Positions 6,828 through 14,846 of a DNA stretch of 41,264 bases are shown here, one piece after another. Source of the stretch: Bacteroidota bacterium. GTDB taxonomy: Bacteria > Bacteroidota > Bacteroidia > Sphingobacteriales > Sphingobacteriaceae. The DNA is taken from the NCBI GenBank assembly GCA_018266915.1, contig JAFDZM010000027.1:1-41264 (forward strand), read 5' to 3'. The notes under the pieces are model-generated. The model worked only from the letters and a program-made list of their open reading frames with translations. It made no database searches and was not told the origin of the DNA. Positions within the stretch are counted from its first letter, which is position 1; every line of letters starts with the position of its first letter. The position numbers and the translations under genes were made by a program.

Positions 6828-8606
6828 GTGGATCAGTATCTAAATAACAGGCAAAACGAAGTTTTATATAACTTGCTGGCAGATCCTGCCAACAATGGGC
6901 ACGCTTATGTTGCAAACTTACAGAGCCTGATAGCAGAATTTCCGCAGAGCGGTTTATTACATGCCTTACTTGCCCATGCCGAAGGCGGTCAAAACACAGG
7001 TAATGCCGCTGCATATGTAGATCCGCGGATTTTGTATAAGCTGACTCATTCCCCTGAAGGTTTAGCTACCGTTGCCGAAGATCAGATCGTTCAGCAAACC
7101 AGCGAAGTAATACAAGATGTTCCGGTTGTCGAGGCGGATCAACCTAAAATAGAAGAAGCTGAAAGCATTGCTAATACGGAGACGGAGTTAGAGCATACTG
7201 AAATTAGTGAGCTAGAAACTATTCATGAAGAAACTCACCAGGAAGATGCGATAGTTGAGTCTCCTGTAGAAGTTATCACTGATGTTGAATCTATAATCGG
7301 AGAACACACAGACTTTACTCATAGGCACGATGCAGAAGCATCAGAAGAAGTTGAACAAAAGGAAAATGCGCCAACCGGGCTGCCTGCGGAAGTTGAATCT
7401 GCAACCGAGGAGGCCGTAGACTTCACCCATTATCATGATGCAGAAGCATCGGAAGAATTAGAACATATCGCACGCGCTCCCGTTACTGAGCAACATCACG
7501 AAGAAGCCGATTCAACTGAGCCAATCCATAAACCGGTTTATGAAGAAGAAGCTTCATCAGACGAGGAGATTATTGAATATGGCCCGTTGGCAGACGAATT
7601 AACTCAGCCGGTAGCTGAAGAGTATAAAGAAAATAATATCCGCGAGGAGGAGCAATTGACCGAAACCCCGGTTTTTGCCCTGGCAGAGCCTCCTCATAGT
7701 ATTGAGGATGATGTGTTTGATGAGATTGTCGGTATTGAGAATATCACCTTTGCACGTATTCCAAAACCGGTTGAAACCATTATCCCGGATGCAGAATTGC
7801 CTATCATTGATGAAGAGGCGTCGCAATCAACTTTTGAGGGAACTATTGAAAGGCCTGTCGTTAGCGAAGAAGTAGCTGAGCCGGATTTTGAGGAACCATT
7901 TAAAGAGGCATCTGTTCCAAAGGAGCGTACTCTGAATATGGATGATGAGGCAGAGAAACTGATCGTCGGCAATATTGCAGCTACTGATTATTTCGTGTTC
8001 GACAGGGCATTTACTGAACGAAAGTCGCCTGGACCGGTTGAGGTAGCTCCTTTGTCTGGAGAAAATGGCACGACAGAAATAGCAGCCAGGGAAACCAATG
8101 ATGTGTCCAAATACGACGACGATTCAATGCCTTACACTTTTTTATGGTGGTTGAACAAAACGCGTAAGGAACACGCCGGTGTTTACCAGCCGTTTAAACT
8201 GGATACTACCCAGGCTATACAAAGAAGGGTTAACGATGAACTGCAGCAGCAGTATTATGAAAATATTTTCCACCTGACATCGGTAGAAGAATTAGACAGA
8301 AGCACTGCCGAGCCTGCACTGGAGTTTGACCCGAAAAGTAAAGAAGACCGGATCATTAAGAAGTTTATTACCGAAGAACCTCACATTACTACCCCAAGTG
8401 TAGACAAGCTCGACAATGAAAATAAGGCAAAGAAAAGTTCCGAAGATCAGGATCCGTTTGTGAGTGAAACGCTGGCTAAAATATACATCGACCAGATGCT
8501 TTATCACAAAGCCATAAACACTTACAAAAAATTGATGTTGAAATTCCCGGAAAAAAGCCGTTACTTTGCCGACCAGATTCAAATTTTAGAAAGAAAAACC
8601 AACTAA
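6828..8606 (+). CDS. Acidic low-complexity protein with C-terminal TPR
   Basis: The 592-aa product starts with GTG at 6828; no ATG fits the conserved N-terminal helical part (YLNNRQNEVLYNLLADPANNGHAYVANLQSLIAEFPQSGLLHALLAHAEG split over residues 3-55), which itself looks TPR-like. Residues about 85-400 are very Glu/Asp-rich and disordered, with an imperfect 36-residue repeat (DFTHRHDAEASEE at 162 and DFTHYHDAEASEE at 198). The C terminus has a TPR unit (ETLAKIYIDQMLYHKAINTY, then KLMLKFPEKSRYFADQI). Bacteroidota often keep such a protein between lptE and secG; its function is not established. No signal peptide was seen, so it is probably cytosolic. Confidence 0.85.
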   Translation: MDQYLNNRQNEVLYNLLADPANNGHAYVANLQSLIAEFPQSGLLHALLAHAEGGQNTGNAAAYVDPRILYKLTHSPEGLATVAEDQIVQQTSEVIQDVPVVEADQPKIEEAESIANTETELEHTEISELETIHEETHQEDAIVESPVEVITDVESIIGEHTDFTHRHDAEASEEVEQKENAPTGLPAEVESATEEAVDFTHYHDAEASEELEHIARAPVTEQHHEEADSTEPIHKPVYEEEASSDEEIIEYGPLADELTQPVAEEYKENNIREEEQLTETPVFALAEPPHSIEDDVFDEIVGIENITFARIPKPVETIIPDAELPIIDEEASQSTFEGTIERPVVSEEVAEPDFEEPFKEASVPKERTLNMDDEAEKLIVGNIAATDYFVFDRAFTERKSPGPVEVAPLSGENGTTEIAARETNDVSKYDDDSMPYTFLWWLNKTRKEHAGVYQPFKLDTTQAIQRRVNDELQQQYYENIFHLTSVEELDRSTAEPALEFDPKSKEDRIIKKFITEEPHITTPSVDKLDNENKAKKSSEDQDPFVSETLAKIYIDQMLYHKAINTYKKLMLKFPEKSRYFADQIQILERKTN

Positions 8607-8616
8607 TAATAAAGAA

Positions 8617-8991
8617 ATGTATTTGATTTTAGTGATCCTTGCCGTTGTGGTGTGTGTGCTTTTAGGCGCTATCGTATTGATCCAAAACCCTAAAGGTGGA
8701 GGTTTGACATCCAATTTTTCAAGCTCATCTCAATTGATGGGTGTACAAAAAACAGGCGACTTTTTGGAGAAAGGTACCTGGGTTTTGGCTATATCTTTAA
8801 TGGTATTGTCGTTGGCTATTAATATCTCTGTTAAAGGTGGTACTGGTTCTGCTAAAAATGATAATAATAGCGACCTGGATCAGACTGTGCAGAAAGCTTC
8901 TAAGCCAACTGTACCAACCAGTTCACAACCGTTAACTTTACCTGCTACCGGTTCAACCGGCTCTACAGGTTCAACAGGAGCAAAGAAGTAA
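8617..8991 (+). CDS. secG: Preprotein translocase subunit SecG
   Basis: The 124-aa product has two membrane helices (residues about 2-22 and 54-72) joined by the conserved loop IQNPKGGGLTSNFSSSSQLMGVQKTGDFLEKGTW, here given in parts: QNPKGGGLTS and GDFLEKGTW. SecG is the small accessory subunit of the SecYEG channel. The C-terminal extension of about 45 residues is Ser/Thr/Gly-rich (GSTGSTGSTG), common in this phylum and probably disordered. It starts 10 nt after the TPR gene and is followed by a strong terminator, so it ends the transcript from the activator/lptE run. Confidence 0.95.
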   Translation: MYLILVILAVVVCVLLGAIVLIQNPKGGGLTSNFSSSSQLMGVQKTGDFLEKGTWVLAISLMVLSLAINISVKGGTGSAKNDNNSDLDQTVQKASKPTVPTSSQPLTLPATGSTGSTGSTGAKK

Positions 8992-9014
8992 AAATATAAA
9001 CCGATATAAAAACT

Positions 9015-9044
9015 GGGCTTGGGCATAAACCAAAGCCCTTTTTT
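9015..9044 (+). terminator. Terminator after secG
   Basis: GGGCTTGG, loop GCATAAA and CCAAAGCCC form an 8-bp stem with a single bulge, followed by TTTTTT. It lies 24 nt past the secG stop and separates the secG transcript from groESL. Confidence 0.8.
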
Positions 9045-9058
9045 GTTTAGAGCGGTAC

Positions 9059-9146
9059 TGACATCATGACACCGTTGCGTTAAGTAATTATTAAGATGCG
9101 ACAGGCTGCTTGACCTAAATATGACATTTGAACAGACAGGCTGTCA
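9059..9146. promoter_or_regulatory. TGACA/TGTCA boxes upstream of groES
   Basis: Two direct TGACA words 3 nt apart (9059-9071), another TGACA at 9122, and a palindrome GACAG-G-CTGTC (9135-9145) ending in TGTCA. The 9-mer GACAGGCTG also occurs at 9100. The same inverted TGACA-N3-TGTCA is upstream of miaB. This is a candidate stress operator for groESL. I see no CIRCE element and no properly spaced sigma-54 site. Confidence 0.3.
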
Positions 9147-9256
9147 ATTTGGACTTTAACGTCTGCTTGGCATAATTGATGTGCATTGCAATCTGCCTCT
9201 GCTATGGGAGGGGTATACACACTTTAAACTTTTTATAAAATTAAATTAGTATAACT

Positions 9257-9532
9257 ATGGCATTAAACATTAAACCTATCGGAGACAGGGTAGTAGTGGA
9301 AGCTGCTCCGGCCGAAGAGAAGACCGCATCCGGTATCATTATCCCGGACACTGCTAAAGAAAAACCTCAACGCGGAACAATCGTTGCTGTTGGTGACGGT
9401 AAAAAAGATGAACCACTAACTGTGAAAGCTGGTGACCAGGTTTTATATGGCAAATATGCCGGTACTGAAATTACCTACGAAGGTAAAGAGTACCTGATTA
9501 TGCGTGAGTCAGATATTTACGCAGTGCTGTAA
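9257..9532 (+). CDS. groES: Co-chaperonin GroES
   Basis: The 91-aa lid of the GroEL chamber. It is full length, with the conserved start [20 protein letters not shown], the mobile loop [16 protein letters not shown] (residues about 23-38) that contacts GroEL, and the end [18 protein letters not shown]. The start ATG follows an AT-rich leader. It is separated from groEL by 139 nt, most of which is a heptad repeat element. It is expected to be co-transcribed with groEL, and no terminator with a T-run was seen between them. Confidence 0.98.
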   Translation: MALNIKPIGDRVVVEAAPAEEKTASGIIIPDTAKEKPQRGTIVAVGDGKKDEPLTVKAGDQVLYGKYAGTEITYEGKEYLIMRESDIYAVL

Positions 9533-9533
9533 A

Positions 9534-9669
9534 TAGACGTTAGATATTAGATATGAGATTTGAGACTTAAGGTCGCTCTCATATCAATCAAACCAAAAAA
9601 CTAATTAAAGTGAAATTTGAATATCATGGATAGTCTCATATCTCAAGTCTCACATCTCAAATCTTAAAA
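9534..9669. repeat. Inverted heptad repeat element filling the groES-groEL spacer
   Basis: Left arm words: TAGACGT, TAGATAT, TAGATAT, GAGATTT, GAGACTT (9534-9568). Right arm words: CTCATAT, CTCAAGT, CTCACAT, CTCAAAT, CTTAAAA (9635-9669). The arms are inverted copies with about 65 nt between them. It begins 1 nt after the groES stop and ends 2 nt before the groEL ATG. Confidence 0.65.
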
Positions 9670-9671
9670 AA

Positions 9672-11306
9672 ATGGCAAAACAAGTTAGATATAATGTAGA
9701 AGCACGCGATGCTTTAAAGCGTGGCGTGGATATTTTAGCCAATGCGGTTAAAGTAACTTTAGGACCAAAAGGTCGTAACGTGATCATCGACAAAAAATTC
9801 GGTTCACCATCAATCACTAAAGACGGTGTAACTGTAGCTAAAGAGATCGAATTAAAAGATTCTTTGGAAAACATGGGCGCTCAGATGGTGAAAGAAGTAG
9901 CTTCAAAAACTGCTGATATTGCAGGTGATGGTACTACTACTGCTACCGTTTTAGCTCAGGCTATCGTAACCGCAGGTATTAAAAACGTAGCTGCCGGTGC
10001 AAACCCAATGGATTTGAAACGCGGTATCGACAAAGCTGTTGCTGCTGTTGTTAAAAATCTGTCAGAGCAGTCACAGACTGTAGGCGAAGACACCAACAAG
10101 ATCAAACAAGTTGCTGCGATCTCAGCTAACAACGACGAAGTTATCGGTTCATTGATCGCTGAAGCGATGGAAAAAGTCGGTAAAGACGGTGTGATCACTG
10201 TTGAAGAAGCAAAAGGAACTGAAACTGAAGTTAAAACTGTAGAAGGTATGCAGTTTGACCGCGGTTACCTTTCTCCATACTTCGTGACCAATGCTGATAA
10301 AATGGAAGTAGAACTGGATAATCCTTACATCCTGATCTACGACAAGAAAATATCTTCAATGAAGGAATTACTTCCTATCCTTGAAAAACAAGTACAAACC
10401 GGCAAACCATTGCTGATCATCTCTGAAGATTTGGATGGTGAAGCTTTAGCTACTTTGGTAGTTAACAAGATCCGTGGCTCGCTGAAAGTGGCTGCCGTTA
10501 AGGCTCCGGGCTTTGGCGACCGTCGTAAAGCTATGCTGGAAGATATTGCTATCCTGACTGGCGGTACTGTGATCTCTGAAGAAAGAGGTTTCAAATTAGA
10601 AAATGCTGACCTTTCTTACTTAGGTACTGCTGAGAAAGTAGTTGTTGATAAAGACAACACTACTGTTATCAACGGTGCAGGTAACAGCGAAGAGATCAAA
10701 GCTCGTGTTAGCCAGATCAAAGCTCAGATCGAAACTACAACTTCTGACTATGACCGCGAAAAACTGCAAGAGCGCCTTGCTAAATTATCAGGTGGTGTTG
10801 CTGTATTATATGTTGGTGCAGCTACCGAAGTTGAAATGAAGGAAAAGAAAGACCGTGTTGATGATGCTTTACACGCAACCCGCGCTGCTGTTGAAGAAGG
10901 CATCGTTGCTGGTGGTGGTGTAGCTTTCATCCGTGCTGTTGAAGCTTTGGCTAACCTGAAAGGTGAGAACGAAGATGAAAACACTGGTATTGCTATCATC
11001 CGTCGTGCTATTGAAGAGCCGCTTCGCCAGATCTGCGAAAACGCAGGTATCGAAGGTTCTATCGTAGTACAAAAAGTAAAAGAAGGTAAAGCTGACTTTG
11101 GTTACAACGCCCGTACCGACAAATATGAAAACCTGATCAGTGCTGGTGTAATCGACCCAACTAAAGTAGGACGTGTAGCTTTGGAAAATGCAGCTTCAAT
11201 TGCAGCTATGTTGCTGACAACTGAGTGTATCCTTGCTGACGAACCAGAAGACGAAAAAGCTGGTATGCCTCCAATGGGTGGCGGCGGCATGGGCGGCATG
11301 ATGTAA
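9672..11306 (+). CDS. groEL: Chaperonin GroEL
   Basis: The 544-aa ATP-driven folding chamber is full length. It shows the nucleotide-binding signatures VTLGPKGRN (about 27-35) and [13 protein letters not shown] (85-97), apical-domain substrate-binding segments, the conserved late motif [15 protein letters not shown], and the Gly/Met-rich tail [14 protein letters not shown] that lines the cavity floor. It is the only groEL seen in the window. It is followed by a heptad element and a strong terminator, closing the groESL unit. Confidence 0.98.
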   Translation: MAKQVRYNVEARDALKRGVDILANAVKVTLGPKGRNVIIDKKFGSPSITKDGVTVAKEIELKDSLENMGAQMVKEVASKTADIAGDGTTTATVLAQAIVTAGIKNVAAGANPMDLKRGIDKAVAAVVKNLSEQSQTVGEDTNKIKQVAAISANNDEVIGSLIAEAMEKVGKDGVITVEEAKGTETEVKTVEGMQFDRGYLSPYFVTNADKMEVELDNPYILIYDKKISSMKELLPILEKQVQTGKPLLIISEDLDGEALATLVVNKIRGSLKVAAVKAPGFGDRRKAMLEDIAILTGGTVISEERGFKLENADLSYLGTAEKVVVDKDNTTVINGAGNSEEIKARVSQIKAQIETTTSDYDREKLQERLAKLSGGVAVLYVGAATEVEMKEKKDRVDDALHATRAAVEEGIVAGGGVAFIRAVEALANLKGENEDENTGIAIIRRAIEEPLRQICENAGIEGSIVVQKVKEGKADFGYNARTDKYENLISAGVIDPTKVGRVALENAASIAAMLLTTECILADEPEDEKAGMPPMGGGGMGGMM

Positions 11307-11313
11307 TTCTAGC

Positions 11314-11390
11314 CAGTTCTAAGTCGTAAGTTCTGAGTCTTGAGTTTTCTCATTACTCAAAACTGATAACTCAATACTAAATACTAAAGA
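11314..11390. repeat. Inverted heptad repeat element after groEL
   Basis: Forward words: CAGTTCT, AAGTCGT, AAGTTCT, GAGTCTT, GAGTTTT. They are followed without spacer by reverse-type words CTCATTA, CTCAAAA, CTGATAA, CTCAATA, CTAAATA, CTAAAGA. The change of orientation is exactly at 11348/11349. It begins 7 nt after the groEL stop, directly before the terminator. Confidence 0.65.
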
Positions 11391-11428
11391 AAGCCTGTCT
11401 GTTTTTACGGACAGGTTTTCTTTTTTTC
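11389..11428 (+). terminator. Terminator of groESL
   Basis: GAAAGCCTGTCTGT, loop TTTT and ACGGACAGGTTTTC form a long stem with G-U pairs, followed by a T tract. A strong rho-independent terminator on the plus strand. Confidence 0.85.
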
Positions 11429-11471
11429 TGAACTAGCTGAAAGTCACCAGAATGTAAACGGAGGGTCATTG

Positions 11472-11489
11472 GTTAATCAAATGATTAAC
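11472..11489. promoter_or_regulatory. Perfect palindrome GTTAATC-AAAT-GATTAAC
   Basis: Seven-bp arms around AAAT in the 400-nt stretch between groEL and the mechanosensitive channel gene. No T-run follows, so it is more likely a protein-binding site than a terminator. The rest of 11429-11579 shows nothing I can name. Confidence 0.3.
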
Positions 11490-11579
11490 TTTTGTAACAA
11501 TACCTGTGAAAATGGGCGTAGTTTTGTTAAAGATTGTTAAACAGCCGGTTTCAGGCACAACAATTGGACAGATCAGGTT

Positions 11580-11681
11580 ATGAAAGCGATAAACGATAAA
11601 GCAAGACAACTAAAAACACAGCTGCTTGAATGGGTGCTCATCAAGGGGCCCGAATTGTTTGTTGCCATCTACGGAAAATAA
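11580..11681 (+). pseudogene. 33-codon ORF, possible N-terminal remnant of a second mscS-like gene
   Basis: The ORF encodes MKAINDKARQLKTQLLEWVL then IKGPELFVAIYGK. Its WV..xGPxLFVAI stretch resembles the pre-TM1 start of the intact channel that follows (HVWVVNNGQSYVFGLIIL). After LFVAI, where a membrane helix would continue, the frame ends. I read it as a decayed tandem duplicate; a short real gene or leader peptide is possible. Confidence 0.3.
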
Positions 11682-11708
11682 TTTATTTCTTACCTTTGGC
11701 TTCTCTCT

Positions 11709-12512
11709 ATGAAGCTCGACGAATTCTATCATCAATTTCACGTTTGGGTGGTCAACAACGGCCAAAGCTACGTGTTCGGACTAATCATCCTTTTTATCGG
11801 TTTTTGGGCCATTAAGCTTATCAAAACACGGCTCAGAGCCAGGTTGGCCCGGAATGAGGTTGATTCTGCCTTGCGGCCATTTTTTGTCAGCCTTACCATT
11901 ACTTCCTTATATGTTCTTCTGGTATATATAGTATTTAAGATCATCGGCTTTGAATTAAGCGTACTCAGCACGGTTTTCGGTGCGATAACCGTTGCAGTAG
12001 GTTTAGCGCTTTCCGGTACTTTTCAAAACTTCGCCGGTGGCGTATTAATACTTTTGTTAAAACCATTCGAACTGCACGATGATATCGTAGCTCAAGGGCA
12101 GGAGGGTGTTGTTACTTCTATCCAGCTTTTTTATACGGTTGTATTGACTTATGATAACCGCACTGTGATCATACCAAACGGCAAATTATTTAACGAGGTG
12201 ATCGTCAACGTTAACCGCGAAGGCAAACGCCGGGTTGATTTTGAATTAAAATTAGGCTATATTGTAGAAGTAGACCAGGTAAATGGCATCATCAATAAAG
12301 CGATCAAAGACATGCCGGGTGTATTGAGCAAACCAGCTCCAGTTGTTGGTGTAATTGCATTGGAACTGGATGGGATACGCTTTACGGTAAGGGTTTGGGT
12401 AAATACCAAAGATTACTTCTCTACCAAAATCAAACTTCAGGAAAAGATCATAAAAGATTTGCGCGAAGCGGATGTAAAATTGCCTACGCATCACCTGCTG
12501 CCGGGAACGTGA
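11709..12512 (+). CDS. Small-conductance mechanosensitive channel (MscS family)
   Basis: The 267-aa product has three N-terminal membrane helices (about residues 21-39, 62-82, 86-106). The third carries the pore signature GLALSGTFQNFAGGVLILLL, followed by the beta-domain KPFELHDDIVAQGQEGVVTS and YDNRTVIIPNGKLFNEVI, then the soluble C-terminal vestibule. This is the length and order of the short MscS class that opens under membrane tension to relieve osmotic downshock. A TACCTTTG box (11691-11698) lies 10 nt before the ATG, suggesting a very short leader. The next gene is convergent and ends 1 nt away. Confidence 0.93.
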   Translation: MKLDEFYHQFHVWVVNNGQSYVFGLIILFIGFWAIKLIKTRLRARLARNEVDSALRPFFVSLTITSLYVLLVYIVFKIIGFELSVLSTVFGAITVAVGLALSGTFQNFAGGVLILLLKPFELHDDIVAQGQEGVVTSIQLFYTVVLTYDNRTVIIPNGKLFNEVIVNVNREGKRRVDFELKLGYIVEVDQVNGIINKAIKDMPGVLSKPAPVVGVIALELDGIRFTVRVWVNTKDYFSTKIKLQEKIIKDLREADVKLPTHHLLPGT

Positions 12513-12513
12513 T

Positions 12514-13860
12514 TTAAATCTTTTGCTTAGCCTTCAATTCCAAATACCTGTTAATAGTATTAATAGTCAGTTCCTGGGGTTTGCTTAATATAGACTGTAT
12601 GCCATGTTTGGTTAGCTCTTTTACGATCAGCTTTTTGTCGTAAGCAAACTTTTCAGCGATGGTTTTGATGTAGATTTCCTCTACGTTGCTTGCCTCATCT
12701 TCGCTGAGTTTTTCCAGTTCGGTATTTTCAAAAAAGACTACGAGCAGCAGGTGAAATCTGTTGATCCGTTTCAGGAATGGCAACTGCCGCTCCATAGACG
12801 ACATGCTTTCGAAGTTAGTAAAGAACACCACCAGGCTGCGTTGCTTTAGTACATTACGGATAGTACTGTATAGAACTTCCATATTGGTTTCGAGGTAGCG
12901 GGTCTTTTCTTTGTACAGTACTTCTAATATCCGATTGATCTGGACAGCTTTCCGGTCGGCAGGTACTACCGAGCCTAGTTTTTCAGCGATGGTGATCAAC
13001 CCTGCTTTGTCTTCTTTCAGTAAAGCGACGTTCGATAATACCAGACTCGCATTGATGGCGTAATCCAGCAAGCTCAGACCTTCAAAAGGCATTTTCATCG
13101 CCCTTGATTTATCGATCACACAATATACGTGTTGCGATTTCTCGTCGGTATAAATATTGGTCATCAGGTCGCCGCGACGGGCCGTGGCTTTCCAGTTGAT
13201 GGTGCGGTAATCGTCGCCGGCTACATAATTTTTTACCTGTTCAAACTCCAGGCTGTGACCAAGTCTTCTTACTTTTTTTATGCCGATCTCACTCAAACGG
13301 TTTGATATGGCCATCAGCTCATACTTGCGCATTTGCAGAAAGGAGGGGTAAACAGGCAAAGTCTCTGCCTGATCAATAGTGTATCTTCTCCGGATAAGAC
13401 CTAAAGGAGAACTCACATAGACCCTGATATCGCCAAATTCATACTCACCACGCTTTGTAGGGCGTAGCAGATAATTGATCAGCTTATTCTGATAGGGTTT
13501 TAGGCTGGTTTTAAACCAGAGGTCTCTTTTCTGGAACTGAAAAGGTATCTCATCAATAATGCCTACTGAAGCATTAAAAGGATAAGCGTTTTCAATATAA
13601 ATACCCAATTCGTTCTCGTCGCCATTACTTAATCTTTCAGGAGCATGTCGTTTAGCAAATACGCCTTTGGAGGTACGGTATAACATCAGCACATCTGCCA
13701 AAAAGAGTAATATCAATACCCAAAAGGCCAATTCAGGAATAGCTCCAAACCAGGTGAAAAAGAACGACAGTACAAACAATACCACGCAAATGCCAAGCCC
13801 GGTGAAAAGCCGGTTGGTTAAGAAAAGGTCTTTATAAAATAGTCTGAAAAACTTTTTCAC
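12514..13860 (-). CDS. DUF58 (von Willebrand A-like) protein
   Basis: The 448-aa product has two N-terminal membrane helices (about 18-38 and 43-61), then a beta-rich domain, then the DUF58 core with its signature YVAGDDYRTINWKATARRGD and a vWA-type region whose metal site is degenerate (VIDKSRAM). Such proteins are encoded next to MoxR ATPases and are thought to be their substrate or adaptor in assembly or activation of envelope complexes. Last gene of the six-gene minus-strand operon. It converges on the MscS gene with no visible terminator between the two stops. Confidence 0.92.
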   Translation of the reverse strand: MKKFFRLFYKDLFLTNRLFTGLGICVVLFVLSFFFTWFGAIPELAFWVLILLFLADVLMLYRTSKGVFAKRHAPERLSNGDENELGIYIENAYPFNASVGIIDEIPFQFQKRDLWFKTSLKPYQNKLINYLLRPTKRGEYEFGDIRVYVSSPLGLIRRRYTIDQAETLPVYPSFLQMRKYELMAISNRLSEIGIKKVRRLGHSLEFEQVKNYVAGDDYRTINWKATARRGDLMTNIYTDEKSQHVYCVIDKSRAMKMPFEGLSLLDYAINASLVLSNVALLKEDKAGLITIAEKLGSVVPADRKAVQINRILEVLYKEKTRYLETNMEVLYSTIRNVLKQRSLVVFFTNFESMSSMERQLPFLKRINRFHLLLVVFFENTELEKLSEDEASNVEEIYIKTIAEKFAYDKKLIVKELTKHGIQSILSKPQELTINTINRYLELKAKQKI

Positions 13861-13866
13861 TACTTA

Positions 13867-14844
13867 TTAGCGTGGAACCTCTATTTTTTGAATAATCTGT
13901 TTGATAATATCATCCGGACTAACGCCTTCCATTTCTTTATCTGGCGTCAGCATAATACGGTGCCTTAACACAGCAGGCGCTACCCAAACAATATCGTCAG
14001 GCGTTACAAAGTCACGGCCTCTGATAGCTGCTAATGCTTTTGCTGCATTTACGACTGCCAGTGAAGCACGCGGCGAACCGCCAAGGTAAAGCGATTTATT
14101 GTTGCGTGTCTCATGGATCACCTTGGCCACAAATTCCAATATTTTAGGCTCAACATGGAAGCCCCTTACCTGGTTGCGCAATGATATAATATCCTCTTTT
14201 GATAAGATCGGTTTCACTTCAGCTAACTGATCATTTGTTTTATGCTGATGCTGTTGAGTGACGATCCTGATCTCCTCTTCCAGCGAAGGATATTTAATCT
14301 CGATCTTAAACAGGAAACGATCGAGTTGCGCCTCAGGTAAGCGATAAGTGCCTTCCTGCTCAACTGGATTTTGCGTAGCCAGTACAATGAAGGGCTCCTG
14401 CATTTTATAATTTTTCCCGTCGATGGTTACCTGGCGTTCTTCCATCACCTCGAACAAAGCTGACTGCGTTTTTGCAGGTGCACGATTGATCTCGTCGATC
14501 AGGATAATGTTGCCAAATATCGGGCCTTGCTTAAACTCGAAATCGATGGTTTTTGGATTGAACACCGAAGTGCCCAATACATCCGATGGCATCAGGTCGG
14601 GGGTGAACTGAATACGCGAATATTGCGCATCGATAGCTTTTGCGATCAGTTTGGCAGTCAGTGTTTTTGCCACACCGGGAACACCTTCTATCAGAACATG
14701 TCCATCGGCCAGTATGCCGGCTATCAGCAAGTCAATGCTATCCTGCTGACCAACGATGATGGTACCAAGCGTCGCCTTTATCTGGTTTACCGCGGCATTC
14801 AGTTTGCCTAGGTCGGTTCGCTGTTCAAAAATTCCTTCTTCCAT
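13867..14844 (-). CDS. MoxR-type AAA+ ATPase
   Basis: The 325-aa product has Walker A GVPGVAKT (about residues 55-62), Walker B LIDEINRAPAKTQ, sensor 1 ATQNPVEQEGTYRLPEAQLD, and a C-terminal lid domain (GGSPRASLAVVNAAKALA). This is the MoxR proper subfamily, a chaperone-like ATPase usually paired with DUF58/vWA proteins. It lies 6 nt before the DUF58 gene and 2 nt after the DUF4350 gene, so translation is closely linked. In related Bacteroidota the cluster is linked with stress tolerance, but the target is unknown. Confidence 0.95.
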   Translation of the reverse strand: MEEGIFEQRTDLGKLNAAVNQIKATLGTIIVGQQDSIDLLIAGILADGHVLIEGVPGVAKTLTAKLIAKAIDAQYSRIQFTPDLMPSDVLGTSVFNPKTIDFEFKQGPIFGNIILIDEINRAPAKTQSALFEVMEERQVTIDGKNYKMQEPFIVLATQNPVEQEGTYRLPEAQLDRFLFKIEIKYPSLEEEIRIVTQQHQHKTNDQLAEVKPILSKEDIISLRNQVRGFHVEPKILEFVAKVIHETRNNKSLYLGGSPRASLAVVNAAKALAAIRGRDFVTPDDIVWVAPAVLRHRIMLTPDKEMEGVSPDDIIKQIIQKIEVPR

Positions 14845-14846
14845 GT

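Noticed and set aside
9167..9184. Sigma-54-like site TTGGCA...GC upstream of groES
   Set aside because: The GG and GC are 14 nt apart instead of 12, so it does not fit the -24/-12 spacing despite the activator gene nearby.
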